Assembly: GCA_963971405.1 (NCBI GenBank)
Contig: OZ020487.1
Location: 25,095,371 to 25,159,370 of the forward strand
Direction: 5' to 3'
From: Psococerastis gibbosa
Taxonomy: Eukaryota; Arthropoda; Insecta; Psocodea; Psocidae
DNA length: 64,000 nucleotides
The translations under genes and the position numbers were made by a program. Of this stretch, positions 25,557-38,800 are shown piece by piece. The notes under the pieces are model-generated. The model was not told where the DNA came from. It searched no databases and saw nothing but the letters and a program-made list of their open reading frames with translations. Each line of letters starts with the position of its first letter. Within the stretch, counting starts at the first letter, position 1.

Positions 25557-26744
25557 GATTTTACATCTAAGTTGGGGGAGTTGTTAGTAATACCCAGAAG
25601 TTTACGCTCTCTTGAGGGCTGGAGCCTACAATATATGAGGAGGTGGAACTGTCTCCTCAAATATTCATGCAGTTGTATAATGGGACCTAGATTAAGATCT
25701 GAAGTCAGCACATCACTATGCCAACTAAAATATCACTCATCAGTCACCCCCTGCATGTTAATTGTTCACTGTACTTGAGAAGTTTTTATTTGGAGGGATT
25801 ATTATTAACGTGATCAGGACAGATCATCCTAAAACCCACCATCAGAGGTGTGGTAGTTCTTACGAATCGTCCTCGTGCGGAAGTGAGCCAAATTGACCAG
25901 AGAAAGCACCGTTTATGATAGTTTTAGCTGCTTTGCTTATGATGCATAGGCACAGGAGGAAGTTGTGCGATGAGTTGCATTGCAGCTCTACACGGGCGCG
26001 GTCCAGCCGCTGAAGTGGAACTACAGGTTAAGGCCCTAACTCTGATGCCATCGATCGAACCAACGACCCTACATCGATGAACCCATTCAGCGTTTACTCC
26101 GTGGTATAGAAACCTGTTATCCGGCTCTCTATTATTTACCCATGGGCTACTATACCTATTCAAAGACGAGGAATGACCAGACACAATGGAATCAGCAGAA
26201 TATCCTCAGTACTAAATAAAATGTTAATATTCATTTGGATACACCCGGAGGCAAAGAAGAGGTACAAGTAGTTGAAGACTGAAACTTCCTTGCACATCCT
26301 TTGATCTCCATTCTCAAACCGAATCTGGTCAGGTTTTGGTCTGTTATTTTGCTATGCCAATATTCGTAACTATACTACTAGAGAACATTTGCATGGCCCT
26401 TGGCAAAATTTCAAAAAATTGGCAAAACCCCTTATTAGCGGAATTGTCAATCAGACTTTTCCAGTGTACTCCCAATCATCGAGTCCAATACATTCGCAAA
26501 ATACCTAAAGCAAGTAGGTAGCCTTCCTACTGAGAAATTGGCCATGTGGGTCCCGTATTATCGACTCATTATCGAAGCAACTAAGGTACTAGTATACGGT
26601 ATATAAAATCAAAATATGTGAAATTTTAACCTTCGGTCTGTGCATACATCTGTGTATTGTGTATCCTTTGCCAATTTCTTGTATACTATACTGTACTACG
26701 AAATTGTGACACTATGGAATCAGCATTACAAATGAAATGTAGAG
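25557..26744. other. No gene seen
   Basis: ORFs 25572-25778, 25924-26184 (minus) and 26336-26521 have no recognisable features. A GGTTCGATC B-box-like string near 26050 on the minus strand has no convincing partner. Confidence 0.4.
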
Positions 26745-26935
26745 TAGGCGTACCCGTACGGACTCTGACTTTCACCAGAAAGGTTCTTGGTTGGAGTTTT
26801 TTCTGGCCAACCTTCGGAGGACATGTAAAGCAGGCATTTGCTGAGTGTAAGAGAGGGCTTTGTAGCCTTCACTCCACTAGGTTGGCTTAGTAATAGAACA
26901 AAAAGTCATTGTTTATTTATTTATTTAAACCTCCG
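26745..26935 (+). mobile_element. SINE family A, near full length
   Basis: GGACTCTGACTTTCACCAGA (tRNA-like anticodon arm), CTTCGGAGGACATGTAAAGC, AGTGTAAGAGAGGGCTTTGT, CTAGGTTGGCTTAGTAATAG and tail (TTTAT)n. The inverse copies lie at 6565 and 9002. Confidence 0.7.
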
Positions 26936-28979
26936 AGCCCGACCCTGAAGATATCGACGGGGTGCCTCAAGGCAGACTGTTGATACCTCCCCCGCAACCA
27001 TACCCCTTTACGTCCAATTAGTGTATGGAACACACACCTCGATTTATACGCTGCGAGGTAATTGCTTCAAGAGTCCGCTCACCAACTAAATTTATGGACT
27101 TTAGAGAAACATTAAATTATAAAAGAAGAAGCAGGCTGTCCCCGGCACGCTAACGTTGTCGCAGCGCCTTCTTCGGGCACAAGACCATAATGAAGAGGGA
27201 TTATTTTTGTTGAATGTTGCCCAGATTGAATAATGGTGGTTAGGCGGAGAGGACCCAGCCCATCATTGTCACAAAATTATTATGAATATTAAAATTACTA
27301 GTATGGTCTAGACTGAGAATCATCCGGAGCTGATGACATATCTTGTAGGGTGGTTTCTATGCTTGGCTTGCGGTCCATTCATTGCATCCTATCTCTTCTC
27401 CATCGAATGTGTTGGAACGCAATAGGAAATTATTGATTGTTTTGATTATTACAGAGCACTTCTCGAAGCGCAGCGAATGTTGAGACAGATTGGTGCCTTG
27501 CTAGATGTCCCGATGAAAACACTTTTTGAATAGCAATGACATAGCCTAAGTACCTGTGAAGTCTAGTTGTATAACTACGGTCATGGTTACTATACCTGTT
27601 AGAGTTGATCAATTTGAACTATTTGAGGCATGTAACATTGGTTTATTATATTCAGCCTTTGTTTTTTAATTAATTTACAAGAGTTCTATAAAGTATCCAG
27701 TTAATGTAATCAGACACGCGTCTCACACCCCTTTGCTATTTTATTCTTTTTACGGTACTTTACTTTTACACTTAGTGTGCACAAAGCGGTTTCTGGTCTT
27801 GCCCCTTCGTGACCCGCTTCGCGGATCAGTATCATCTTCATTATAATGCTAACGATTCTGTCTCCTTAGCACTTATAGTAGGGATAGCATTACTTACTTA
27901 AACTGCACTACACGAATCTTTCCGAATCCAATGACTAGGCTATCCAGGCCGCAACATTTTGGAGCAATCGGCCCGGACACGTTAAGTAAATAGGGATGGC
28001 ATTCATTCAATGTATGCATTATACAGAATGCTGTAAGTTGCAGGTACTGTGCATAATTATTATTACCATATTACAAATTACAATTTTCAAGCCTCTAGCC
28101 TGGCCACAAATTACTGCATCCTAATAGAAAACCTGTTTTGACACAAAAGTCGCTTATTTGTAGATATAAAGCTGATCAACAGCCATATATCAGGGGAAGG
28201 AAACTGTGGAAAGGTGCGGGAGTCGTAATAAATCTAGCCTATATTCTATTACGATTTGATAAGGTGTTTAATTGAAATCTATGAGGCCACAAATAGTCGG
28301 CTTGTCGCTACCTTACTATCGTGTTCTATCATTTTTTATCCCGTATCCCGTATGGTTTACACATACGTGTTTCATTCAACTTTTAGATTATAAATGGCCA
28401 TCTTCATTCGCAATTTGAATCCTGAGTACAATTTTATTTGTCTTATTTGATCCTACCTGAAAGCATGTAGTCTATAGAGTACAAGGCAATTAACGGGAAT
28501 TTGACTCGGTTTTCCCGCAAGTAGGCTATTCAAGGCTTTACGAGCGAATTTTTCACATGCCAGTGGCCTTTTACGTGTAAGTAATTACCTACCAAGCCAG
28601 ATCCCGAACTCAATCACGACCAGCCTATCAAAACATTGGTGTTCGACGTCCATACTCTATGGATTTCTATTAAAAAGTACAAAATAGTGCATTTTTAAAG
28701 ATAGTTTAATGAATCATTAATCATTTATGGGTGACAATTGTATAGGTATAAGCGTAAATCCGAGGCAACACTTGTCACCCCATCTTTGTCCGACTCTGTA
28801 TTTTACCATCTTCAAATTTTGAGTCCTAACCCTAAATATTTTGAGTCCTAACCCTAAATATTTTCTGAAATCTTCCCCGGTTTACCTCAATTAGAGGGCT
28901 AGAATAACACCCGTGCCAGGGGTTCGGACTGGCGATCAATAATGTTATGTTAGTTTTGCAAGACATTCCACATTAAGTG
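26936..28979. other. No gene seen
   Basis: Holds a 22-bp direct doublet with TTTGAGTCCTAACCCTAAAT at 28817-28862; otherwise featureless. Confidence 0.4.
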
Positions 28980-28987
28980 GCCTATTA

Positions 28988-29159
28988 CAGGCCAATACCA
29001 GGATTTTTTTTGGGGGGGGGGGCAACAGCAAAATATTTTTTTTATAAATGATACATCCGTAGTAATTCACCTATGAGGTTGTAAATACAATGACCATCCG
29101 ATCAGATTTAGGGGGGCCATGGCCCCCTTGCCCCCCCCCCCCCCTTGGGTACGGGCCTG
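28988..29159. mobile_element. 172-bp G/C-tract hAT-like MITE, exact 8-bp TSD
   Basis: Ends CAGGCCAATACCAGGAT and the inverse CAGGCCCGTACCCA, with runs of ten or more G or C inside. GCCTATTA is duplicated exactly at 28980-28987 and 29160-29167. Confidence 0.85.
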
Positions 29160-29167
29160 GCCTATTA

Positions 29168-30240
29168 TAGTTTCTAATCACTAGTATAATGCTAGTTACT
29201 TCATTAATACTCTCTGTCCTATATTTCCCAATTGCACACAATCTTTTGTATTTTCCTAGCTGGGATTGCATTGTGTTAAAATGTTAAATGAACCTTTCTT
29301 GGCGAGACTTTCGCCATAGCGTTCGTAGGTGGATAGCGGGTGCGCGTTTGCCGCTGCCGCTCTATTGTGTGATCATTATCTGTGTGGGGAGCTACCAGGC
29401 CGCCTCCCTGAGCGTACCGCACTCATTGTCGCCTCCATAACCGTACAAAATATACGCTATCTACTGATAACCCTAAACTTATGAGTTATGTCTTTAACTG
29501 TTCCATTAGCCGCCATTACGATTTCACTATGGACTACTATGACTGACAGGACCGTAGGTTTATTTTTGTGGGGTGGGGGTGAAGAGCCTACAGACCTGAC
29601 CTCAGCCAGACCATGCCTACATGGGGAGGCGACTCCTCCCACCCTCAGAATACTTTAAGAATTATTTGACACCAAATGCCCTGTAAAAGAACCGGTACTA
29701 GCGAACCCGGACATGCTTTCCTATTAATCTATGGGTGCCTTAATGGATAGAACAGTTCTAAGGAGGTGTATCATTGTACTAGGGTTAAAGTTCGGATGTT
29801 TTTCCCTACTCTAATGCACTAGATTGATCGATGACACAATTAATTGCAAATTTGGGCAGACACATAACAATACACACCAATTTAGACATGGTATGCAATG
29901 TATTGAGCCATGTATTATCAATAGTTTTTTTTTATTAGTCTAAATCAAAGCCTTGCTTGGGAAGCAACCTGTTCAGTTTTTTTACTCTATTTATCACCTA
30001 AAACTTACCTACAGTTGAAAGGTTCCACAGATAATTATTTATTAGGTAGTCACTTTCATGAAAATTGTGTCTTTTTATGGTCTATTTCATCATATAGACC
30101 ATAAGAGTCTTTTTACATTTTTACCCCCAGAATCGAACTATCATGGGTGAGCAACTTAGTGGAATGTGTTCACAATGATAAGGACTACAATATAATGTGA
30201 TTTAAAAAAAAAGTTGGAACCATTTTTGAGAAATAATTTT
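29168..30240. other. No gene; small hairpin near its end
   Basis: Contains a short inverted repeat TTATGGTCTA ... TAGACCATAA at about 30076-30107. Frame 29457-29642 (minus) is featureless. Confidence 0.4.
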
Positions 30241-30512
30241 TTTGTTTTTGGGGGTAAAGCCCCCAAAAATGTGATAGCCCAAAACTGAAAAAAATTATCT
30301 CCTCGAGATATGATTTTTGTGAACCTACATGCCAAATTTTGGCGAAATCCATGGGGAAATTGACCGCAAATCGACCTGACATTTCGTAAAAAGAAAAAAC
30401 ACTTTTTTGGTTCTTAGGGCCTCAAAACGTGTAAATCTGTTGAAGTCTTGAAATCGAAAATTTCGACCATCACAAAGCTATCCGAATACTAACGTTTAAA
30501 TAGGAAAGCAAT
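30241..30512. repeat. Dispersed repeat shared with 50001-50303
   Basis: Shared blocks in order: CCCCCAAAAAT, an AAATCCAT block, GACATTTCGTAAAA, a block with CTTAGGGCCTCAAAAC, TTTCGACCATCACAAA and GGAAAGCAA. From memory, similar CGACCATCACAAA-type repeats occur in many arthropod genomes. Confidence 0.6.
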
Positions 30513-32461
30513 TGAGATCATACTTCGGTAACTAGCCGGTAACGTCACCTCCTGATATACCGTACAATATAAAATTATTATTTTTTAACCCGATTTGCAA
30601 AATTCAGATTTGCCACCGTTGTTGTTAATTTGTTACCTGTTGAGTTCAAATCAGAAGTACGCTATGAATTCAACTAGTATGATTGTGTCATCATTTTTGA
30701 AGTGGCGATTCTCTACCTCTACAGGACTTTACTGATGTGCATAAACTAGACGGCTCGCGACTCTTTTAAACAAGCTTCAATAACGCCCTCTGCCCTATAT
30801 TTCACTTAACCTGTAGCCTAATGACCGCTGATGAAGAGTGTCCCGTTGTGATGAAAGGAAAGCATGAAATGAGGAGTCTGATGAGTTTTTAAAATGATTT
30901 TGCACGGCTTTGCCCCGCCAATAAGGCAACGGGGGCAGCTCAAAGATTACGCCGAGGTATGCTGGCAGGCGTGCCGCGCCGAATCTCTTTTTTTATTGCC
31001 ACTTGAATGGCTCATATTTTTAAAGATGCTGTAACATATTTTAGCCAGTCTCATATTATTACAATATTACCGTTTGTACAACCATGCCTTTATAGTAGTA
31101 GGTTACACTGTAATGCCATATACTGTCTGTCACTGGTACTCAGCAATCAGCATATATACCTTATATTATATTACAGTATAATGCGCACTAGTCAGCCACA
31201 GATTTAGGTTTTACACGCTTCTTGTGGTGGGGGCCCCCAAACTATGACATATTTTTTACTTTTCAACTTTTGTCGGTTAACGAATTTGGGGATATCAGAT
31301 TTAAATAATGTAATAGGTAGGCCTATAGTAACCTATAAGTCCATTCTTTGGCCACCTGTTTGGCTGTTTATAAGTATTTGTGCAAGAAGAGCTTATTATT
31401 GCATAGATTCTAATTTCATTTTGTATTGCAAAACACTAAATTTAAACTTGTAAGTGGTAAAACTTATATGTACGCTTTATTGCAAAAATAGCGTAAGCAT
31501 ATATTAACATATCCGTAAACTGGGGGGTTATTGTCAAGTTTCTAAAGGATTAGCCTATACGTCAACAAGCTATCGAAGATAGATAAGCGTTTCCTCAGAC
31601 ATTTTCATCGGCACCCAACCGAGAACAAAACTACACCTTTTTCGTATCAAAGAATTGAATATTGGGAAAGTCGTGACCATCCGCAGCAACCGTGTTAAAG
31701 GTACCGAAGGAGCTGTGTAAACATGGTTAGGGCCGATAGATGATCGACAGTTGATCCTGGAGAGATGAGTCATGTATTCTCCAAATAGGTCACTGGAGCC
31801 TCCTATTCACATTCACTCACTCATTCATTGACTGTTTGTCACGGGGATAGCGAGGCGAGGGTGTCCTCCCCCGTAGCTTTGTGGGCCGCCCGCAGCCACC
31901 CACGGCTGAAGATGCTCCTTGCCCTCGGGGTCACCAACTTGTGGAGGTGAGCAGAAGAGGTTTTCCAATTAATTAATTAACAAAGTTTGTTTATTGTAGT
32001 TTGAAGATTATGCCTACGAACGCTCTATCGAGCTGAGAGATCTGTCCGCCACCTCCGCGCTTGTGTTTCTCCGTGTTAGCGGCTTGTTGTCTAATTATCC
32101 AAGTTCCCACTAACACTGTTTTTGCATTGGCATTAATTATATTGCCATCCTTTGGAAAAGTGTAGAATTTTTATTAAGGCATACCTACCCACTGTGCAAC
32201 TAGTATTTACTTAATTAATGTGATGGCTCCGACTACAGTTCCACCTGACTAATGACAATTTAAATCCGTAGGGCTATTGAAAATGCCCATAATGCATGGA
32301 CTGTTTGTATTTTCTGTAGTACAGTCTGTACCTATAGCAATAGTCATGATAGACTAAGTACTGAAATTGAAATAGGTCTAAGGTTAATGTTTTGAAATAA
32401 ACCTGTGAATGTTAAATATCATCAAAATTTCCTATTTCGAAAGTTAGAATGGATAGTACTA
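30513..32461. other. No gene; one GC-rich island near 31850-31950
   Basis: The island (GTGGGCCGCCCGCAGCCACC and following) is unlike its AT-rich surroundings. Its minus strand is open for about 35 codons, but no domain or splice partners were recognised. Confidence 0.35.
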
Positions 32462-32469
32462 TTACCTAT

Positions 32470-32654
32470 CAAGGCCGTAGCCAGGATTTTTTTTCGGGGG
32501 GGGGGGGGGTTTCAGAAATTTCATTGGATATTACATAGTAGTTTCTATTTTCCCTCTCAAAACTCAATTCTATCTAGTGTCAAACCATTTCATTTCGGGG
32601 GGGGGAGGGGGTTTGAACCCCCATGAACCCCCCCCCCCCTTGTTTACGGCCATG
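32470..32654. mobile_element. 185-bp G/C-tract hAT-like MITE, exact 8-bp TSD
   Basis: CAAGGCCGTAGCCAGGATTT at the left end and an inverse relative at the right end. TTACCTAT is duplicated exactly at 32462-32469 and 32655-32662. Its body is the inverse of 12227-12411, with the same length. Confidence 0.9.
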
Positions 32655-32662
32655 TTACCTAT

Positions 32663-33504
32663 AGGCAAATATATCCTCTTTTACATCTTAAGCAATCTAA
32701 TAACACCCGTTTTGGGGCTTAGGCTATATTTTTAAAGCGCCAGACTAGAAGTCAGTCGCCCATTAATAAACCTTCGCAGATTTCAAAAGAAAAGTAGTAT
32801 TTATAATAGAGCATGATGGTTGCTGTATTTAAAAAATGTGCAGGTACTCGATAGCCTAGTTCTATCAGTTGTTGTTGGTGGAGAGTGTGGTGAAGGAAGG
32901 TCGTCATGATCATGGATGGTCAAGGAACGTCCAGCAATATTTGACGAAAAAACATGACTTGTAGAGAGCCACGGCGAGGCCGTGATTGGACTGCCGATTG
33001 CTAATTAGCGATCTGTAACAACTTTGTCAGGCGGCTCCGCCGGTAGACTAATCGCAAAAACCAACTTGCTGAGCTAAACTTTACCAGATACAGGGGGAGA
33101 GACATACAAGGACAAGACCGGTATACATGGTTTATGCTTTTAAAGGTTTAGTTACGCATGTAACGGTAACGTAGAAAACTGGGAAAATTGATAGAAACTT
33201 CTTATGAGCGTTGTATTAATTCCACTGAACCTCATTGAGGTACGTTGTTAGCCGGAAAATTTTCCGATCTGAGTATGGCAATCCTGCCTAAGAAAATCTG
33301 AGGGAGTACCGATTTAAGAGTATGCTCGACAATTTGTTTCTTAATCTACAGCACAACTAAATATGCAAATTTAATATGGATTGTTACGATTTAAGATTAT
33401 CTACGAGGCTGCTACATTTGCCCGTTTTATCATATTTGATGTGTACTAATCAATGTCAGAAGTAAAATCCATCATCTTGCTCGTTAGTTTTAGCCATAGC
33501 CTTA
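32663..33504. other. No gene seen
   Basis: No recognised feature other than mixed-composition unique sequence. Confidence 0.4.
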
Positions 33505-33646
33505 AGGCGGGGTTTCCACCGACCTCTCATTGCAGAATGCAAATGACAGTGACGTGGTGGCAGATATCATTAATAAGTCTTGAATGTCTGCTACCACGTC
33601 AATGTCATTTGCATTCTGCAATGAGAGGTCGGTGGAAACCATGCCT
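33505..33646. mobile_element. 142-bp near-perfect hairpin MITE (Harbinger-like module family)
   Basis: Arms AGGCGGGGTTTCCACCGACC ... GCAAATGACAGTGACGTGG and the inverse, around a loop with ATTAATAAGTCT. It shares an outer module and an inner module with 49409-49792, but in the opposite nesting order. Confidence 0.8.
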
Positions 33647-34060
33647 TCGAGTATATACAGTATGTCACGTAGAAAATTGGCACCCCAAAATTAAATCCTT
33701 TTCATTTTTTAATTAAATAACTCAGCGAGTCATTAAAAATTTGGCTCGTGTAAGTTGTAGAAGACTACTTCGTGCATCAATGCATCATATAATCAGGTAT
33801 TTTTACTTTTCGGATTTGCAGTTCTTCCAAAAATCCCAGAATATGCGAAATTTTAGTCCTGCCTTGTCTGTTCTGGTATTTATGGAAGAACTAAGGTACC
33901 AAAAATTTAATATTCCCTCTTATATGATACATGAAGTAGTCTTCTACAACTTCCATTAGCCAAATCTTTAAAGACTTGCTTTGTTAATTAAATAAAAATA
34001 AATAAAAAGTCAATAAAAGCAACAAATTTTGGAGTGCTCATTTTCTACGTCTTAAGTCTC
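33647..34060. mobile_element. Diverged relative of the TTAA foldback family
   Basis: Contains GTTGTAGAAGACTACTTCGT near 33757 and GAAGTAGTCTTCTACAACTT near 33934 as inverted arms, and CCAAATCTTTAAAGACTTGC as in 7097-7479. The ends are degraded and directly abut the hairpin at 33505-33646. Confidence 0.6.
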
Positions 34061-34984
34061 AAAACTTTCCTAGGTAGAATTTTCACAGATTGATTGCAGT
34101 GAGGTTGCATAGGTGAGAGCTGGACAGATTACGGAGTCAGAGGGAGCTGTATTTGAGGGATAAAAAAAATTAAAGAATACTGTCCAGCAACCTAGTTACT
34201 TGTTAGTACATTATGGTATAGTAGGTCGGATCGTTGGTAATTTTTCAGATGGTTTTTTATAGAAGCTAGATAACGGGAGAGTTTAGAAATAAGAAGCTTG
34301 CTTCATTTAGAAATTGTTTCTGAAGCTCACAAATAATATTCAACAGTCAGGTGACGATACATCGATAGAAGTTTAATTGATGCCACCAATAACCCAGAAG
34401 TGCGAAAGCAACAGGGTTGGACACAAAAGTATCAAAATTTGGTACAGTGGAAGGACGTCGGGTTGGCGAATCGGTACTAGATGGACGAGAATTTGGGGAT
34501 TGCTGGGAGGTAAATGGAAGTTGATGTTGATAAGAAGGCAACTCGTCGACGTATCATTGTCCGAGCGGGCAGCTGTTGGTTGCCCATTGTTTTCTCCTAC
34601 ATTGATATGACTTACGCATCCGATTCACACCCAGCCGACACAATAGCAATTGTACGGGGACGCACTCAAGGTCGCCAGCTGATCCTCTTCGAAACCAAGG
34701 ACGGTCTTGCTGTATTGTTCTCCACCTAGAGTCGACAACCTCACTAATAACTCCATTCACGAGCAGCCAAACAATGGGTAGTGTACGCATGAGGGAAGTT
34801 CAAATGCAGGGAAGAATGTGGGTCAACGATGCGTTTTGTTTTGCAGCTTCCATTTCGGTTGGGGTCTCCACACTTCACCGTAAACAATGAATTTCTCTCC
34901 TGTGGATAGGAATATGAATTTTTACGATGCGTGGCTTCAGCTGTGTTAATGTTGAAAGTGGGGGGACTTGAGAAAATTAGTGTC
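34061..34984. other. No gene seen
   Basis: Overlapping frames on both strands at 34347-34790 (60-78 codons) show no domain. Confidence 0.4.
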
Positions 34985-35255
34985 TACGATAACAAAATCG
35001 AATAGATGGCGCCTCACCATAAGCTAAGTATGGCTGACAGTGGTGAAACGTTAAGAGAAATAGCAAAGGAAAGATTTCCATGTTGTTGGGTTCCAACATT
35101 TAAAAAAAAAGCAACAAATGAAAATGGCTTTCAACGGAATGCCTGAATACAGGCGCAGTAAGCTCTGTGCACTTGACCTTGGGTCCCTCGTAATTTGAAT
35201 AGCTTTATTTGGACTATATTGGGCTTATGGCGAGAACCTACTTTTTGCAGCTTCA
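34985..35255. repeat. Dispersed repeat, inverse copy of 5930-6250
   Basis: Aligned blocks as described at 5930. On this strand an ATG at about 35031 opens a frame beginning MADSGETLREIAKERFPCCW, which stops after about 38 codons; the other copy does not keep it. Confidence 0.6.
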
Positions 35256-35754
35256 CTGCATGCGCTGTGGATGACCATCCAGCTAGCCTGGTTAGAATAG
35301 ATTGCAAAAAAGTGGTGGGATGTGTCATCCATGAGACAAGAGAAGGTTTTCAACTGAAGTATGTAGCTAGAATGAAATGTGAATTTTGGGGGCTGCAATG
35401 CACCGTGGCCGCAGGTACAGTTGAAGAGAGAGTTGGCAAGAAATAGTCTAGACATACTGTCTAAAGCCATCGCATCACTTGAAAATTCTCAGTAAGGAAT
35501 ACTGAATGCTGGTACCGCCATTTTCCAATGAATAGAAACATGGTGTTGCCATGGAGTATTCCTTATCGAGCGTATTCAATCGATGGTGGGACCCGCCCTG
35601 AAGGAGACTCCGACCATTGTTGGTAAGGCTGTGGAGGCTGCCTTTTATTAAACTTGAAGCGGCTTCCATCGGATTCCATTTTTAGTAGCTTTACTTTAAC
35701 ATCCAAATAGAGTGCACCACTGAGGGTACCAATGCCAGGGGCTGACCGAGGAAG

Positions 35755-35885
35755 GACCAGAAGCAGGATGTGAGATGCGGAACTCACTAGGAACTCAAGA
35801 GAATGGCCCAGGATAGAGATGAATGGAGAAGAAAATGGAAAGATTTGCTGCAAACCAATCAATAGATTCTGATCAAAGAAGAAGA
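35755..35885 (+). mobile_element. RTE-like LINE C-terminal remnant, plus strand
   Basis: Reads LKRMAQDRDEWRRKWK, the conserved A-x-DR-xx-WR end of RTE-type reverse transcriptases, preceded by PRKDQKQDVR and an in-frame stop. Heavily degraded. Confidence 0.6.
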
Positions 35886-38800
35886 CCTTCGATAGTGGGA
35901 GGGCTCACAGTAGCTAGCTATGTTATTGGTGAAAAATTCGCCACAACCTGGATCCGAACGTGGTTCGCCCTGGTGGTTCGCATTTTATGCTCCTTGTTTT
36001 TTAACTTCTTTATAACTGTTTCATGAACGTTCCTATTATGTAGCAGTAAGTTAGTCCAAATAACGATGAATAAGTGTTTGAGGCGGTATGCGTTGCAGCA
36101 TTCCTCAAATTGTTAAACCTTATTATCTGAGGAATTTCCAGGAATTTGTCGACGTTTCCCACTAACAGCTGTCCGTGGACATTGCGATCTATGGTTCAGC
36201 ACGGCGATCCTTCTCGGCCTCTTCAGGTTTTTATTCAATTTTCTTCTGGAACGAGCGTGCTATAAAATGCACCGTTTCTTTTTCGAATTGACCATTTGAA
36301 ATAATGTCAGTACATAAAGATTGAGTAGGGCCTAGTCGCTAATTTTAGTTTGGTGCCTAGGTAAAACTAAATAAATATTGTAGAATATAAATATTCATAA
36401 ATTTTAGTGTATTACTTAATTATTATATTTAAGAGTATTATAGTATAGTAATAGTACAATATTTGTACGGAATCATTATTTTACATTTTATTTTTGTCTT
36501 GAAGTTGTTATGCAATTTTTTAATAATTAAATTAGCTTAAGTTGCAGATAACTGTAGTTTATGCGTTACGGTATCACACCATTTAGAAATGTTAATGATT
36601 GAGCTGCTAATTTTTCATAATTTTCCCGGTAAAAGATGTTGTTCGTGAAATATGTTTTGTTGTTATGTTTTGTAGCATAGCATATGCATATTATAGGTAC
36701 ATTTACTATAACATTTTTTAAATATACTATATATACACGAAACAGTATTTTCAAGCACTTTTAATAAAAATCAAAGGCTCCCCGCAGTGGATCAAAATAT
36801 CATTAAAAAAGCCGAGTCAAAAAGATGCTTCAACACTCGAAATTTTTTAACAATATTTTGGTTGGTTGATTTGGATGATGGCACTAAGCGGGAAGAGGAA
36901 GACGAAAAAGGTTTGGATGATGAGACTTAAACGTTATTTGAACGGGTTCAACACACATGTTTCCATAAAATTCCAATTTGAGCGCGTTCATGCACTCTAT
37001 AGGTATGTATAGCGCTTAGCCTGCAGTACCCAGGCAACGCTTGCAAACTCCCATTGAAGTCTATTTATTAGGGCTTTGTCTGGCATTGATTCAAAATGAG
37101 GGACGCCTTCGCTGTTTCCCTCTCTCAGGTATGATGACACCATGTCGTGCGTGGGGAATGGTTAATGGTTTAGGTTTGACAATGGTGATGATTTTGATGA
37201 AGAGTCGGTGTGGGTGACGAGCCGAGAATTTGGTCGAAAACGTCGCGATTTCTCTCTAAACCCACTCTAATAACACCTTAATTATTAGGAAGAATCTTCA
37301 ACGCGATACGTTTCATAGTCGTTCGTAATCGTACGTTAAATTATAAGGGAGGCCACGCTTTGAAACCCGGCTTAGTAAACCAGTATTTCTGAGACGATAT
37401 GGCTATAGCGCAATGCGTAATGCACCACCTTCATGTGTTTCAGGAGTTTGAGGCCGGAGGCTCCAAACGCGCGTAGTACGAGAACATAAAAAAGTTTTGA
37501 TTATGATCGCAAACTTTTACCATCTTAAATGCCTCCTAAAAGTGCGAAATATAGTGGAAAGGAAGGTGGGTGACTATGGGGTTTTGCATCCTCCCTCTGC
37601 TAGGCCCCGATAGATTTCCTTGATACGGGCATGATTATTGTGCCATACTGCATATTCTAGACTAATCCCCGACTGCCGGTAATTTTTGATAATACCGTCG
37701 AAATTATAGATAGAGATAGAGTGATGGTATGAGAAGTTTTATGCCAACTCATGGTAATATGTTGTAATACACAAGGTACCCTCACACTGTAATCATTCTT
37801 CATCACGACGGCAGCCCTATCTGGCTTTGGACCTTCTTTTCCATATTTCGAGCCAACCTTCAAAGCCCTGGAACCCCTACCTACTTCATTACCCTTGCCC
37901 CGGAGTTCCAGTTGGGAGTCTGCCATTACGTAATCTCTCATTTGACTGGAGTTGCCCCTTTGACAAATGACCTTTTTTGTAGAGTAGTAAATCTATTACG
38001 ATCATTAAAAGACATTCATCATATTTCTGTACTACGTATCTTATTTTGGGTACCGTAGTCATTGGCAGCCGTGTTATTGCCACGTGTTATATTTTGACGA
38101 ATGTCTTGATTTTGAGACATACCTTGCTCCTAACCTAATATATTTCTAGTGATCTCACCATATCCGGATCAGTCAACATGGTATTTTTTACCCTTTCATA
38201 CTCTTTGCGCAATGCGCATGACAAAATGTCATTTTTACTATCGTCAACATCACCGATGATTGGGGCATACTATAACTTATTGTATTATAGTTGCAGAGCA
38301 AATTGTGTGTACGATGAGCACTTAAAAGTATCAAAATCGGCCTAGTATTAATTTTGGAAAACTGCCGTAACGATAGTATACGTCGATGACAGAAAATATA
38401 TTGTATTTTTTGTGATTTATTTTATGAACGAAGGATTCAAATTAGGAGTTAAAGTTTTATTATGTATAAGTTGATGTGATAAAGGCTTGAAATGATTCAT
38501 TTTCTTTGCTTCTCGCAGGAAGACCTTATATGCCAGGTAACATGACTTTCCGCGGAATCATAATTCAGTATTATTTTATTCCATCTTCCATGATTTATTT
38601 CAGAACAGTGGCGACAGTGAGGCTGAATTGATTAGCAACCTGAAGTCTTCCGATGCAATTACCATCAGTTCTTAGTCTCTGGTTTTCTCGTAAGGCAATC
38701 AAGTCCGCACCGTATGGTAGACTATAGTCTTCTAGAATTTTGTTGTTGTACATCCAGCAATGTGCCTTGCGGCTTCTAAGTCATCCTTTCGATTAGGCTA

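Noticed and set aside
34347-35470. Overlapping open frames on both strands (34347-34790, 35131-35470)
   Set aside because: No recognisable domains; part of the second group lies in a dispersed repeat whose other copy does not keep the frame.
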